Source: Planctomycetota bacterium
GTDB lineage: Bacteria; Planctomycetota; Planctomycetia; Planctomycetales; Planctomycetaceae
Reading direction: 5' to 3'
Assembly: GCA_023417655.1 (NCBI GenBank)
Contig: JAEZFD010000066.1
Coordinates: forward strand, 65,537 to 129,536
Length of the DNA: 64,000 nt
The position numbers were made by a program, and so were the translations under genes. Position 1 is the stretch's first letter. Each line of letters begins with the position of its first letter. The notes under the pieces are model-generated. The model was not told the origin of the DNA. It saw nothing but the letters and a program-made list of their open reading frames with translations, and searched no databases. Positions 20,603 through 29,817 of this stretch are shown one piece after another.

Positions 20603-22045
20603 TCACTCGGAGCTGAGGAAGGTTTTACTCTTCAGCACGGGAATGCGATCCTGCATCGTCGGGCGGTCTTCTGGGCGTTCGGCGAGTGTCGAAGCGATGA
20701 CCTCTTTGAAGTCACCCGGCACCATCTCGATGGCAGACTGGCGGACCTTCCCTGAGCGGATCTGATTCAAGACCTCTGCCAGACCGGTCAATTCCACTGG
20801 GAATCGGCCTGTCAGAAGTTGCACGAGAATCAGTCCGAACGCGTAAACGTCCGCCGGGAGTGACGCTGGAGCCCCGAAGGTCATCTCCGGAGACATATAG
20901 GCCGGTGTCCCGGTCAGCCCCGCTGCATGGACCTGGTTCAGATCTCCAAGCGGCTCAAAGACCATCGTTTCATCAAGGGGCGCCTCGTCGGCAGGAACAC
21001 TGGCAGCTGACGTGAGAGCAACATTCGGTCGCCCATCCCTGCGAGAAAGTCCGAAATCGAGGAGCTTGGCCTCGCCGATTCGCGAGATCATGACATTCGC
21101 AGGCTTCAGGTCTCCATGCGCAATGCCATTTGCATGGGCCTCTGCCAGACCTTCGGCAATCCCAATCGCAATCTCCCGCCGGGATTGATCAGTCAGGGAG
21201 TTGAGATCGCATTGTGACAATGGCCGACCGTCGACGAACTCCATCACAATGACCGGCACGGTCTCGACTGTCTCCACCGAGAAGATCGTACAAATGTTTC
21301 GGTGATGAAGTCGTGCCGCAGCGCGGGCTTCTGCGAGGACCTGATCTCGGGCAGTACTCGCTTTGCGGCCAATCACTTTCAACGCAACCCGCCGCTCGAG
21401 CGAGAGATCGTCGGCAGCAAACACACTACCGAATGCACCGACTCCCAACGCTTTGACGATCCGAAAATTTCCAAGGATCCGGCCGGGTTGCAGCTGAGCT
21501 TCGACATCGATCGTTCCATCGGCGTTCGTCCAGCTCGCCGGACAAAGTCCGCCGGATTGCAGGGCATCCAGTACCCGGAGTGTTTCCTCGGTGCTTCTTC
21601 CGACACTGGTGTTGTGAGCAACGGAGTATTGGAGATTGCCGTCAGGATCAATGAGGAACAATCCCCGGGCGGAGCAATGTCCCTCTTCCAGCCAGGCTCC
21701 ATAGGCACGGCTGAGTTCCCCTCCAGCATCACTCGCCAGTGGAAACTGAAGCGGGCCAATTCCGCCGTCTTGAACTGGCGACTCCAGCCAGCGGACATGG
21801 TCCTCAATGGAATCCACACTCAGGCCGAGGATGTCACATTCGCGTCGGCGGAACTCGTCAATACTCGCACTGAACGCTGTCAGCTCAGTCGGGCAGACGA
21901 AGGAAAAGTCTCGTGGGTAAAAGAGGAGCAGGAGCCATCGCCCCGAGTATGAAGAAAGCGTGACTCTTCGGGGATTCCGGTCATCAAAGCTGACCGCATC
22001 CAAATCGAATCCGGGAGCCGGTCGACCAATCAGTGATGTCACCAT
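20603..22045 (-). CDS. Peroxiredoxin-Ser/Thr protein kinase fusion
   Basis: A 480-residue two-domain protein. Residues 1-175 are a typical 2-Cys peroxiredoxin of the AhpC/Prx1 class, with the peroxidatic site FSFVCPTE (Cys 51) and a resolving-cysteine motif GGLCPASW (Cys 168). Residues 189-475 are a Hanks-type kinase with the Gly loop GVGAFGSV (201-208), the ATP lysine in ALKVI (Lys 223), the catalytic loop HGDLKPANV (Asp 312), DFG (330-332) and a TPAYMSPE activation segment. All core catalytic residues are present; HGD in place of HRD marks it as a non-RD kinase. No transmembrane helix follows, so it should be cytoplasmic. The architecture suggests peroxide-controlled phosphorylation. That role is inference. 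Confidence 0.93.
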   Translation of the reverse strand: MVTSLIGRPAPGFDLDAVSFDDRNPRRVTLSSYSGRWLLLLFYPRDFSFVCPTELTAFSASIDEFRRRECDILGLSVDSIEDHVRWLESPVQDGGIGPLQFPLASDAGGELSRAYGAWLEEGHCSARGLFLIDPDGNLQYSVAHNTSVGRSTEETLRVLDALQSGGLCPASWTNADGTIDVEAQLQPGRILGNFRIVKALGVGAFGSVFAADDLSLERRVALKVIGRKASTARDQVLAEARAAARLHHRNICTIFSVETVETVPVIVMEFVDGRPLSQCDLNSLTDQSRREIAIGIAEGLAEAHANGIAHGDLKPANVMISRIGEAKLLDFGLSRRDGRPNVALTSAASVPADEAPLDETMVFEPLGDLNQVHAAGLTGTPAYMSPEMTFGAPASLPADVYAFGLILVQLLTGRFPVELTGLAEVLNQIRSGKVRQSAIEMVPGDFKEVIASTLAERPEDRPTMQDRIPVLKSKTFLSSE

Positions 22046-22302
22046 CGTTCAAGCGTTCATTCAAAGAGGACCTGACCGGGCGAGATCTCCCAATATCACA
22101 GGCTCCAAACCAAGTTTGGACGCGAGAAGGAATTATGAATGAACCGCTTCTCCGTGGCAAATGTCCCTCGTCTGTTCACCGTGGTCACGGAAACCTGACT
22201 GGAACACGGAACCCCGAAGTACGGAATTATGGTCGATGTGCGACTGAAACAGGACCGGTCTCGTGAGGTGTCGGCACGATCCGCTTGATTTGTGCCGCCG
22301 CC

Positions 22303-22500
22303 TTATTCCGCCAGATCATTGACGGGAACGGAAGATTTGGGGGGAGAAGTCAGAAGGTCACTGGAGGCTCGTTCCGCATTTTTGCGGGCTCCATCCATGC
22401 CTATAATCAGAAGGAGCAGGAATCCGATAATCGCCATTCCCAGAACAAGTGCACCGACGCCTTTATCGATTCCGGTTTCGTTGAATGTCTGGCCTGCCAT
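22303..22500 (-). CDS. Small single-helix membrane protein
   Basis: A predicted 65-residue protein beginning MAGQTFNETGIDKGVG. One transmembrane helix (ALVLGMAIIGFLLLLIIGMD) is followed by a charged tail. The frame is open further upstream, but the upstream residues look non-coding, so I start at 22500. No strong ribosome binding site is visible. I do not recognise the family. The hydrophobic helix with flanking charges supports it being real. Confidence 0.5.
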   Translation of the reverse strand: MAGQTFNETGIDKGVGALVLGMAIIGFLLLLIIGMDGARKNAERASSDLLTSPPKSSVPVNDLAE

Positions 22501-22954
22501 ATGAATGACCGTTTTAAACGTCCACAAGAGTCGATAAGAACTTCTTGAACCTCCGTGATCGCCGGTCGCTGGTCTCATCCTGTCGGCCTGATGTGGGGCA
22601 TCTCCGCACCCTGGCGCTGTCAGCAGCAAATTTGAAACGCATTTTCAGTGCCGATCCAGCGAGGAACGTCTCCATTCCGCTCGTAACCTGTCATCCCCTT
22701 TCACCTTGAAGGAAACGACCACCAGCCGGATCGTCGGCGAACGCTGAGAGAGACGTTTCGGGACTTCAACATCAGTCAACATTCCGTCCTGTTTTCGGAA
22801 CAGAACGCAGATGGAGATTCCCCCTTCGAAGGCTAGAATGTGAAGGAGGAATTCAGAGAGCGAAGCCGCATCCCGGAGAGTCCTGAAAGCATTTCGACCG
22901 GAGACAGGATCGACCCTGATTCTGAGCCCCAGTCGACCGACCTGAATTTGCAGC
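22501..22954. other. Non-coding region upstream of the response regulator gene
   Basis: About 450 bases between divergent small genes. No convincing gene, hairpin or promoter was found by eye. Confidence 0.3.
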
Positions 22955-23671
22955 ATGTCAACACGCCCCCGAATTCTGATTGTCGAAGACGAAGAAGTGA
23001 TCGCCAACGGGCTCCGCTTTAACTTCGAAGCGGAAGGCTACGACCCCGTTGTGCGGAGCGACGGCCCCACTTCGCTCGCCTATCTCGATGAACATCCGCA
23101 GGATGTCTCGCTCGTCATCCTCGACCTGATGTTGCCTGGGATGAGTGGCTACGAAATCTGTCGTGCAATTCGGGACCGGGACCAGCGACTCCCGATTATC
23201 GTGCTGAGTGCTCGGACCCTCAGCGAAGATAAATCACATGCATTCGACTGCGGAACAGATCAATACGTCACCAAGCCATTCGCTCTGCCGGAGCTGCTGA
23301 GTCGCGTCCGGAATCTGCTCAAGCGTCGGCGTCAGGTCGATCAGATTTATGAGTCGAGCCAGCGTGACGATTATTCATTTGGTGACGTCAGTGTCAATTT
23401 TCGAACCTTTGAGGTGATGCGAGGGACGGAACGCAGTTCTCTCACCACAATGGAACTTCAACTGCTCCGATATTTCATCGAGCATGAAGGAGCGGTGCTC
23501 TCACGAACTCAGATTCTGAACGACGTCTGGGATCAGGGAGCAGATGTTACGTCCCGGACGATCGACAACTTTGTCATGCGCCTCCGGAAATATCTGGAGC
23601 AGGATCCCGGGAACCCGCGCCATCTCCTCTCTGTCAGAGGGACTGGATATCGGTTTGTCGCGAAACCCTAA
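22955..23671 (+). CDS. OmpR/PhoB-type response regulator
   Basis: A 238-residue two-domain regulator. The receiver has the acidic pair EDEE (11-14), the phospho-acceptor Asp 57 in VILDLMLPGMSG, the switch Ser in VLSAR and the conserved Lys in VTKPF. The C-terminal winged helix shows LTTMELQLLRYFIEHEGAVLSRTQIL and the RTIDNFVMRLRKYLE recognition region. No histidine kinase lies next to it, so it is an orphan within this window. Its target is unknown. Confidence 0.95.
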   Translation: MSTRPRILIVEDEEVIANGLRFNFEAEGYDPVVRSDGPTSLAYLDEHPQDVSLVILDLMLPGMSGYEICRAIRDRDQRLPIIVLSARTLSEDKSHAFDCGTDQYVTKPFALPELLSRVRNLLKRRRQVDQIYESSQRDDYSFGDVSVNFRTFEVMRGTERSSLTTMELQLLRYFIEHEGAVLSRTQILNDVWDQGADVTSRTIDNFVMRLRKYLEQDPGNPRHLLSVRGTGYRFVAKP

Positions 23672-23807
23672 GTGGCAGCGACCCGCACTCTCGTGGTGTT
23701 GTGCCACCTTTATCAGTTCTATGCGGTCTGATCCTGGGGATTTATCAGAAATATCGACCTATCCCTCGGCACTCTCCTAATCTGGAAATTTCCCCTCTTT
23801 TCGCTTC

Positions 23808-23823
23808 TGTGGAATTTTCCACA
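23808..23823. promoter_or_regulatory. 16-bp palindrome, possible operator
   Basis: TGTGGAATTTTCCACA is a perfect inverted repeat with 7-base arms and a 2-base centre. It lies 85 bases upstream of the next start codon and 137 bases after the response regulator gene. A regulator-binding site is plausible but untested. Confidence 0.35.
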
Positions 23824-23908
23824 AGAATGGCCCCACTGGAATGAGTTGAGCTTTCAATCGCTCCGGGCGCGATATAATCGAAGAGGTGCTGCAGCGGAGG
23901 CGAAAATC

Positions 23909-25333
23909 ATGGGACGTCGTCAAACTAATGGACTGCTGGTGGTCGGACTTACTGCGCTCATCGCAGCCTCTCCGTCAGCGGACGCGCAACAGCGTGGAGG
24001 TGGGTCTTATCCCACAGTGATCGGCTCGACCGGGAAACCCTATGGGCCCACTCAGGCTGAATGGCAGTATCGCCAGCAATACGGCCGTCCCTCGCCCGGC
24101 AGTAACGGCGGCGGAATGGAGTATGTAAACGGCTATCCCGGCGGCGGTGGCGGTTATGGAGGAGGCGGTCGGGGCTGGGGCGGTTGGGGACCCCAACTGT
24201 TCATTGGTTTTGATCCATTCAGCTATTATCCGGGTCAGGGATACATCTATTATCCCAGTACTGCCACTTACAATAATGGCTATTCTTATAATCTGAACTA
24301 TGGGGCTCCAATTAGCCCTGTCGTTCCAACTCTTTCCCCTGCAGTGATGCAACCACTGCCGCCCAGCGATCCACTGGGTGGAGCACTCGGCGGAAGTGCT
24401 GCTCGATACAATCAACAGCAGATCCCCACGATGACGCCGGCTGACGGGGTTGATGCAGTGATTGCTCCCTCTTCGCCGCGGGCGGTGGAAACGAGTCTGC
24501 AGTATCAGACGGAAGGTGACTTCCAGCTGCAGATGATGAACTATTACGCCGCCGGCGAACGCTACCGCAAGGCGATCGATGCCGCCCGGGATCGCGCAGA
24601 GCCCCGAGTTCGACTCGCCGTGACACTGATGGCGCGCAGCCGATTCATTGAGGCCGTCGATCAACTCAAACTAGCCACCGCGATTGACCCAACGTACCCG
24701 CAGGTCTGCCCGAGTCTTGATGATCTGCTGGGAGCTGGCGGGGGAATTGAAAAAGCGCGTATTAAAGAACGGGTTGCCGAATGGACGCTCCAGGACGGGC
24801 GTGATCCCAACCGCCTTTTCCTGACAGGAGTCGTTCTCTATCTGGATGGAGATCCCCACGCGAAGATGGTCATTGAGACCGCCATCATGATTGCAGGCGA
24901 ACAGCCTCACTTGACTGCATTTCTGGCGCAGCGAGCAGTTCCGATTCCACAACCGGCCCAGACTCCAGCCATTCGCCAACCAGCCGCACAGGTGGGGACC
25001 CCGGCCCTGAAACACGTGCCTGAGGCGCCGAAGCCGCATGTACCACAGGTCCCGACTCTGCCAACACCACCGGCCGGTGTGTCGCCAGCTGCCCCTGCGG
25101 TGACCCCTGCGCCGGCGGCGTCTCCGGTGATGTCTCCGTCGCCGCAACGAGACACCGAGTCTGGCCCGCCGATTCCGTCACTGCCGCCGTTGCCTCCGCC
25201 ATTGCCGGGCTCAGAGGGGACGGGCGCTTCCAGCTCTCAGGGTACCAAGCCGACTCCAGTTCCCGCTGCTCCGACCGGCGACGCATCGACGAACCAGCCC
25301 GGCCCCGCATTGCCTCCTCTGCAGAACCCCTGA
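23909..25333 (+). CDS. Secreted Gly/Pro-rich protein with TPR-like core
   Basis: A 474-residue protein with a signal peptide (1 to about 25, ending SADAQQ). A Gly/Tyr-rich low-complexity segment with repeated GGGG/GYGG units is followed by a helical core whose spacing resembles tetratricopeptide repeats (GDFQLQMMNYYAAGERYRKA, then ARFRFIEAVDQLKLA-like helices). A long Pro/Ala-rich tail follows. The ATG at 23909 has GGAGG eight bases upstream. The next structure is a strong terminator. Function is unknown; an envelope or surface role is inferred. Confidence 0.8.
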   Translation: MGRRQTNGLLVVGLTALIAASPSADAQQRGGGSYPTVIGSTGKPYGPTQAEWQYRQQYGRPSPGSNGGGMEYVNGYPGGGGGYGGGGRGWGGWGPQLFIGFDPFSYYPGQGYIYYPSTATYNNGYSYNLNYGAPISPVVPTLSPAVMQPLPPSDPLGGALGGSAARYNQQQIPTMTPADGVDAVIAPSSPRAVETSLQYQTEGDFQLQMMNYYAAGERYRKAIDAARDRAEPRVRLAVTLMARSRFIEAVDQLKLATAIDPTYPQVCPSLDDLLGAGGGIEKARIKERVAEWTLQDGRDPNRLFLTGVVLYLDGDPHAKMVIETAIMIAGEQPHLTAFLAQRAVPIPQPAQTPAIRQPAAQVGTPALKHVPEAPKPHVPQVPTLPTPPAGVSPAAPAVTPAPAASPVMSPSPQRDTESGPPIPSLPPLPPPLPGSEGTGASSSQGTKPTPVPAAPTGDASTNQPGPALPPLQNP

Positions 25334-25367
25334 TCACCCTCGAGACTTGAAGCAGACAGCGCGCAAA

Positions 25368-25404
25368 GACAGCCGGAGCGTTCGGGCTCCGGCTGTCTGA
25401 TTTT
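25368..25404 (+). terminator. Strong terminator
   Basis: GACAGCCGGAGC at 25368-25379 pairs with GCTCCGGCTGTC at 25386-25397 around a short loop, followed by TGATTTT. It begins 34 bases after the stop of the Gly/Pro-rich protein gene. Confidence 0.8.
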
Positions 25405-25539
25405 CTGCAGGGCTGAGGAACCTACTCGCATTGAATGGCGAGTGGACTCAGAATCTGATGAGGTTATCGCTTTGAAAACGAGAAGATGACCGTCGGGGCA
25501 TCCTTGTTCACGGTCCCTCGCTCAGGGAATTTCAGCGCA

Positions 25540-25824
25540 TTATTGTGGCGGACCGCCGAGAGGTTCTTTTCGCTCGGTGAGAACGGGGCACTGCGGGGCC
25601 ATTTCCGCGTTCAGCTGGGTATAAGGAGCCCACTGTTCCGGAACATTGTCTTCGTGGAAAATTGCCGCGACCGGGCACTCTGGGACGCACGCTTCGCAAT
25701 CGATGCACTCATCCGGGTGGATGTACAGCATCGATTCCCCTTCATAGAAGCATTCGACGGGGCAGACCACGACGCAATCCGTGTATTTGCAGTTAAAGCA
25801 GGGTTCAGCAACGACGTGGGTCAT
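25540..25824 (-). CDS. fdxA: 7Fe ferredoxin, FdxA type
   Basis: A 94-residue ferredoxin. Cys 9, Cys 17 and Cys 50 fit a 3Fe-4S cluster, and Cys 21, Cys 40, Cys 43 and Cys 46 fit a 4Fe-4S cluster, matching the FdxA pattern CFNCKYTDCVVVCPVECF and CIDCEACVPECP. The C-terminal helix segment (NVPEQWAPYTQLNAEMA) is also typical. It carries electrons in the cytoplasm; the partner is not evident from neighbours. The gene stands alone on the minus strand. Confidence 0.94.
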   Translation of the reverse strand: MTHVVAEPCFNCKYTDCVVVCPVECFYEGESMLYIHPDECIDCEACVPECPVAAIFHEDNVPEQWAPYTQLNAEMAPQCPVLTERKEPLGGPPQ

Positions 25825-26277
25825 CCCAATATCCTTCGAAAAGATGCCTTATCCCAGAGATCTGGTCGGCTCCCGGAACTTCGACATCCAATTAAATTTA
25901 CATTTTCGCGGCACTTCGGAACCTCTCTCCCTTGAGAGCGTGAACTCTCCGCGAAAGTTCACTCGTCCGACATGCTTTTATATCGGAATTGCCCCGGGAA
26001 ATACTCCCCGCAAACCCGGGGAATAACGCAGGGGCTTTGGCCTGAGAGCCCGAGACTCCGTTCTTGAAATCGCGTTGCATCAACGCGAACTGCTCGAACG
26101 TCCCGGACATGACCTCCGAAAGGCCAACCGTTGTTTTTAGGTCTGTCGCTAGGCTCTGTCAAGATTGCTGATGAGATGGCTCAGCGAAGAGATTGCTCCT
26201 CGAGTCGACCTGTCCGGATCATGAACTGGTCCCGAAAACAGAAACACAACCTTCTACCATCAAATCATTTAAGAAAA
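25825..26277. other. Non-coding region upstream of the ferredoxin gene
   Basis: About 450 bases. A GC-rich inverted repeat (CCCCGGG at 25992-25998 and CCCGGGG at 26015-26021) could form a hairpin. It lacks a T tract on either side. No gene was found. Confidence 0.35.
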
Positions 26278-26652
26278 TCAGGCATCAGTCGGGAATCCGG
26301 CATCCTTCCAACCGCTCCACCCGCCGTCCATCGAAATGACGTCGGTATAACCCATTTTCCGAATGGAATCGGCTGCCAGTGCCGAGCGAAATCCGCCGCC
26401 ACAGTACAGGACCAGCGGTGTCGAGGGATCAGGAATCGTCTTCTCGATGTCCCGTTCAATAACTCCTTTTCCCAGGTGGATTGCACCGGGAAGCCGTCCT
26501 TTAGCAACTTCACTTTCTTCCCGAACATCGACGATCGTGAACTTCTCTCCGGCATCCAGGCGGGCTTTGACGTCCTGAACCGTGCATTCTCGCACGTGGG
26601 CCTTCGCATCAGTGACCAGATTCAGAAAACGGGGAGCGTGTTGCTTTGCCAT
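26278..26652 (-). CDS. Rhodanese-like domain protein
   Basis: A 124-residue single-domain rhodanese. The family blocks are FTIVDVREESEVAKGRLPGAIHLGKG and the active-site loop LVLYCGGGFRSA with Cys 84. It probably transfers sulfane sulfur in the cytoplasm. The ATG at 26652 has GGAA seven bases upstream; the longer frame adds 86 residues that do not look like a known domain. No sulfur-metabolism partner is adjacent. Confidence 0.88.
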   Translation of the reverse strand: MAKQHAPRFLNLVTDAKAHVRECTVQDVKARLDAGEKFTIVDVREESEVAKGRLPGAIHLGKGVIERDIEKTIPDPSTPLVLYCGGGFRSALAADSIRKMGYTDVISMDGGWSGWKDAGFPTDA

Positions 26653-27087
26653 CGCAAATTTCCAATCGTGAAGTTCTGGTACTGGGCGGTCTAGGAGAAT
26701 TCCGTCTTTGATTCTTGCAGATCCATCACTCTGAACAAGTGGTCTGCCCGGCTCATATATGGGGACTCCAATTGCGCCTGCCACTTCGGTACGGCCTGTC
26801 CCTTTGAAGTATTTCCACTCACAAGGGCACCTCGAACGACGACGGGCAATTTCTGTCAATTCAGCAGCCGAACCGGCGGATTTTGCAAGATCTGCAAAAC
26901 GGAATGACACCTATCGGCAGAAGGGACCGTCCATCTTGACCCCTTTTTTTCATTGTCGTAAAAGTCCGGTCCACGAACGCGGTCAACTGAACCCTGTGAC
27001 CTTTCTCCACGCTCCTCTCTCAGTTGCCGTTCACTGCCATCTCAAGCAGCTCCCATCTCAATCCCCCTATATTTCAGGAAGAGTCAG
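26653..27087. other. Non-coding region upstream of the YTV-like gene
   Basis: About 435 bases between divergent genes. No defensible gene was found. The stretch near 26940 has a run of T, and the sequence close to 27070 carries an AGGA ribosome binding site for the next gene. Confidence 0.3.
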
Positions 27088-28173
27088 ATGTTCGGAATCC
27101 GCACTCGGGCCTTGACCGGGCTCACCTTGCTGGCGACCGCTTGCGGTTTGAATACTCCAGCGCAAGCCCAGCTGTTCCCTTGGTTCAACTCGTGCAATGT
27201 CTGTCCGACCCAACCAATGGTGATGCAGCCACAGATGGTGGCCGCTCCCATGATTCAAAGCGCATCTGTCTCTGATTGTCCGTGTATGAAACCGGTGACC
27301 GAAACGGTCTATCAGGACGTGCAGAAGATTGATTACCAGCCCGTTCAGAAAACAGTGAAGGTTGCCAAAGTCGTCACGGATTACGAAGACCGTCCCGTGA
27401 CCACCTATCAGACTGTCAGTGAGCCTCGCACCGTCGAAGTTCAGGCCTTTGTTCCACAGCAGGTCACCGAAATGCGACCTGTGACCATCAACCAGAGCTA
27501 CTGGCAGACAACCTGTCAGGCGATTCCAAAGTACTCACCATGTGCTTATGACAGCCGACCAGGTCTGCTGGGCGAAATGAACCGGATGGGCTATGCCTTC
27601 CGGAACACGTTCACCCCGAATTACGTCGCTCGTCGTGAATTCGTGCCGAACGTCGTTGCCTCCGAAGTTCCAGTGACCCGCACCGTTCAGATCCCAACCA
27701 CCCGCCAGGTGACCTACAACGTCAACCGCCAGGTGGCCGTTCAGACCACGCAGCGAGTCGCTGTTCAGCGAACTGTCTGGGAAGATCAGACCGTCACCGC
27801 CTATGAGCCAGTGACCACCACACAGCGAGTCGCTGTCGGCACCCGGACCCGCATGGTTTACTCCGGTGACGTCGGTGGAGTGACCGCCCGAGCTGGTGAA
27901 CCTGTCCCAACCGCTGCCCGTCCAGATGGCGACAAGGGAACCATTCGTCCACAGTCCGCACCGACTCAGGACATCCCATTGAAGAACCCAACCTTCCGTA
28001 ACGAAGACGCTACCCCACCAGCCCCAGCTCCAGCGATGAACCAGGGCGGACCAGTTGCCGAAGCCAAAGCCGACGACAACGTGATCAAGGTGACCGGATG
28101 GCGTGCTTCACGACAGTCAGCCATCGATATCCATGCCGTTGGCGGTCCTGAAATCTCCGTCGTGCAGAAGTAA
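27088..28173 (+). CDS. Secreted YTV-like repeat protein
   Basis: A 361-residue exported protein with a signal peptide ending near QAQ. The mature part is built from short Val/Thr/Gln/Arg repeats (ETVYQDVQKIDYQPVQKTVK, TTYQTVSEPRTVEVQ, VTRTVQIPTTRQVTYNVNR). They resemble the YTV-motif proteins described from planctomycetal cell walls. Cysteines occur as pairs near the start of the mature chain (CNVC, CPC) and in the centre, so disulfide cross-linking is plausible. The tail is Pro/Ala-rich. A very strong terminator follows. Assignment to the YTV group is by motif resemblance only. Confidence 0.8.
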   Translation: MFGIRTRALTGLTLLATACGLNTPAQAQLFPWFNSCNVCPTQPMVMQPQMVAAPMIQSASVSDCPCMKPVTETVYQDVQKIDYQPVQKTVKVAKVVTDYEDRPVTTYQTVSEPRTVEVQAFVPQQVTEMRPVTINQSYWQTTCQAIPKYSPCAYDSRPGLLGEMNRMGYAFRNTFTPNYVARREFVPNVVASEVPVTRTVQIPTTRQVTYNVNRQVAVQTTQRVAVQRTVWEDQTVTAYEPVTTTQRVAVGTRTRMVYSGDVGGVTARAGEPVPTAARPDGDKGTIRPQSAPTQDIPLKNPTFRNEDATPPAPAPAMNQGGPVAEAKADDNVIKVTGWRASRQSAIDIHAVGGPEISVVQK

Positions 28174-28219
28174 GACGAAGCAAAAGCAAGAGCTCGAAAA
28201 ATTCGGAATGCTCCAATGA

Positions 28220-28249
28220 GCGGCCTTTCCCAGGGAAGGCCGCTTTTTT
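28220..28249 (+). terminator. Strong terminator after the YTV-like gene
   Basis: GCGGCCTT at 28220-28227 pairs with AAGGCCGC at 28236-28243, followed by six T residues. Confidence 0.9.
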
Positions 28250-28370
28250 CATTTCCATAGACCGGCTAGGCTGATGTTCCTGCCACACCGCAATGACCAT
28301 CGACAACCGGGGTTCATCTGCTGTCTCTCAGGACATCCCCTTTAGACTGACCTTCAAAAGGAGCTTGCCG

Positions 28371-29651
28371 GTGCTGCGAAGTCTCTGCCTGTTCACCCTG
28401 CTGATGTTTGCCGCGCCAGTCTGCGCGGAAGTGAAACTGGATGTCACTCCTGACCGGAGCTCAGGCACGTACTCACCCGGTGAGACAGTTACCTGGACCG
28501 TCATCGCTAAGAATGAGGACGGCCGCCCTGTCAGCGGGACGGTCAACTTTCGGCTGCTGGCAGGAAGCGTGAAAGAAGTTTCTTCAGGCAAGTCAGAACT
28601 CCAGGAAGGCAAAGCGACGGTCAGCGGAACCCGGAATGAACCGGGAACATTACTCGCTCGCATTGAGTTTCGCCCGAAACCCGATCAACAAGCAGTGATC
28701 TCTCTGGGAGGAGCCGTCTTCGCTCCGGAGAAGATCCAGCCTTCATTACCACCGCCGGATGATTTTGATCAGTTCTGGGAAGCGAAGATCGCCGCCCTCC
28801 GTGCGGTGCCGATGAATACCCAGCTCGAGAAAGTGGAAGTCAATCAGCCGGGTGTCGAATATTACAAGATCACGTTCGACAACATACTGGGACGCAAAAT
28901 TCGGGGGCACCTCGCCAAGCCAATCGGAGACGGTCCATTCCCTGCTCAGCTCCGGGTTCAGGCCGCCGGAGTTTATCCTCTGAAACCAGAATCGATCCTT
29001 GGTGCCGCAAAACAAGGATGGCTGGTCTTAAACATCTCAGCTCACGATCTCCCGATTGATGATCCGATCGAGGTCTATCAGGACAAACACGCTGTCGATC
29101 TGAAGGACTATCGGATTCGCGGGAATGCCGATCGCGAGACGAGCTACTTCCTGCCAATGTTTCTCGGCTGCATTCGCGCTGTCGACTATCTGACAGAGCG
29201 TCCAGACTGGAACCGGAAGACCTTGTTTGTCTTTGGAGGAAGCCAGGGAGGGTATCAGGCGATCGTTACGGCCGGACTGCATCCCGCTGTCACCGGCATG
29301 GCCGGGAATGTTCCCGCTGGCTGTGATCACACCGGCATACAGGTGGGACGCCAAGCCGGCTGGCCCAACTGGTCTGGGGCCAGCAATGAATCGAACATCG
29401 AGAAGACGACGGCCACCTCGCGTTACTTCGACGCCATGAACTTCGCGCGAAGGATTCAGTGCCCTGCCCTGATCGGAGTCGGGCTGATCGACTCGACCTG
29501 CCCACCCGAGGGGATCTTCGCGACGTTCAATCAAATTCAGGGGCCAAAGCAGATCGTGATCATGCCCAAGGCCAGTCACTCGGTGGGCTATGCAGAACCC
29601 TACAATCCGGAACTCAACAAGATGCTCAACGCACAGAAGTCTCTGAAGTAG
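28371..29651 (+). CDS. Secreted acetylxylan-esterase-like alpha/beta hydrolase
   Basis: A 426-residue exported hydrolase. After the signal peptide (ending VCAEV) comes an Ig-like domain (VTWTVIAKNEDGRPVSGTVNF) and then a catalytic domain like carbohydrate esterase family 7. The nucleophile elbow is GGSQGG (Ser 291), with Asp 374 in GLIDSTCPP and His 403 in KASHS as the likely triad. It probably deacetylates plant polysaccharides such as xylan, outside the cytoplasm. The GTG at 28371 is preferred because AAAAGGAG lies seven bases upstream and the signal peptide starts there. An ATG at 28293 is the alternative. Confidence 0.87.
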   Translation: MLRSLCLFTLLMFAAPVCAEVKLDVTPDRSSGTYSPGETVTWTVIAKNEDGRPVSGTVNFRLLAGSVKEVSSGKSELQEGKATVSGTRNEPGTLLARIEFRPKPDQQAVISLGGAVFAPEKIQPSLPPPDDFDQFWEAKIAALRAVPMNTQLEKVEVNQPGVEYYKITFDNILGRKIRGHLAKPIGDGPFPAQLRVQAAGVYPLKPESILGAAKQGWLVLNISAHDLPIDDPIEVYQDKHAVDLKDYRIRGNADRETSYFLPMFLGCIRAVDYLTERPDWNRKTLFVFGGSQGGYQAIVTAGLHPAVTGMAGNVPAGCDHTGIQVGRQAGWPNWSGASNESNIEKTTATSRYFDAMNFARRIQCPALIGVGLIDSTCPPEGIFATFNQIQGPKQIVIMPKASHSVGYAEPYNPELNKMLNAQKSLK

Positions 29652-29710
29652 CGACAGACATTCACCGGCCGATCAGAAGACTGTCATCGGGCCAGATCCG
29701 AAATCCAAAA

Positions 29711-29757
29711 GAATCCCCCGGAGCAGAGAGATTGCTGCTCCGGGGGATTCTTCATTT
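29711..29757 (+). terminator. Strong terminator after the esterase gene
   Basis: GAATCCCCCGGAGCAG at 29711-29726 pairs with CTGCTCCGGGGGATTC at 29735-29750, followed by TTCATTT. It sits between convergent genes and may work in both directions. Confidence 0.85.
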
Positions 29758-29817
29758 CCTGATGAACTGATTCCGAAGTTCACACTGAACGTTGGAACCA
29801 GCTGGAAATGATCATGA

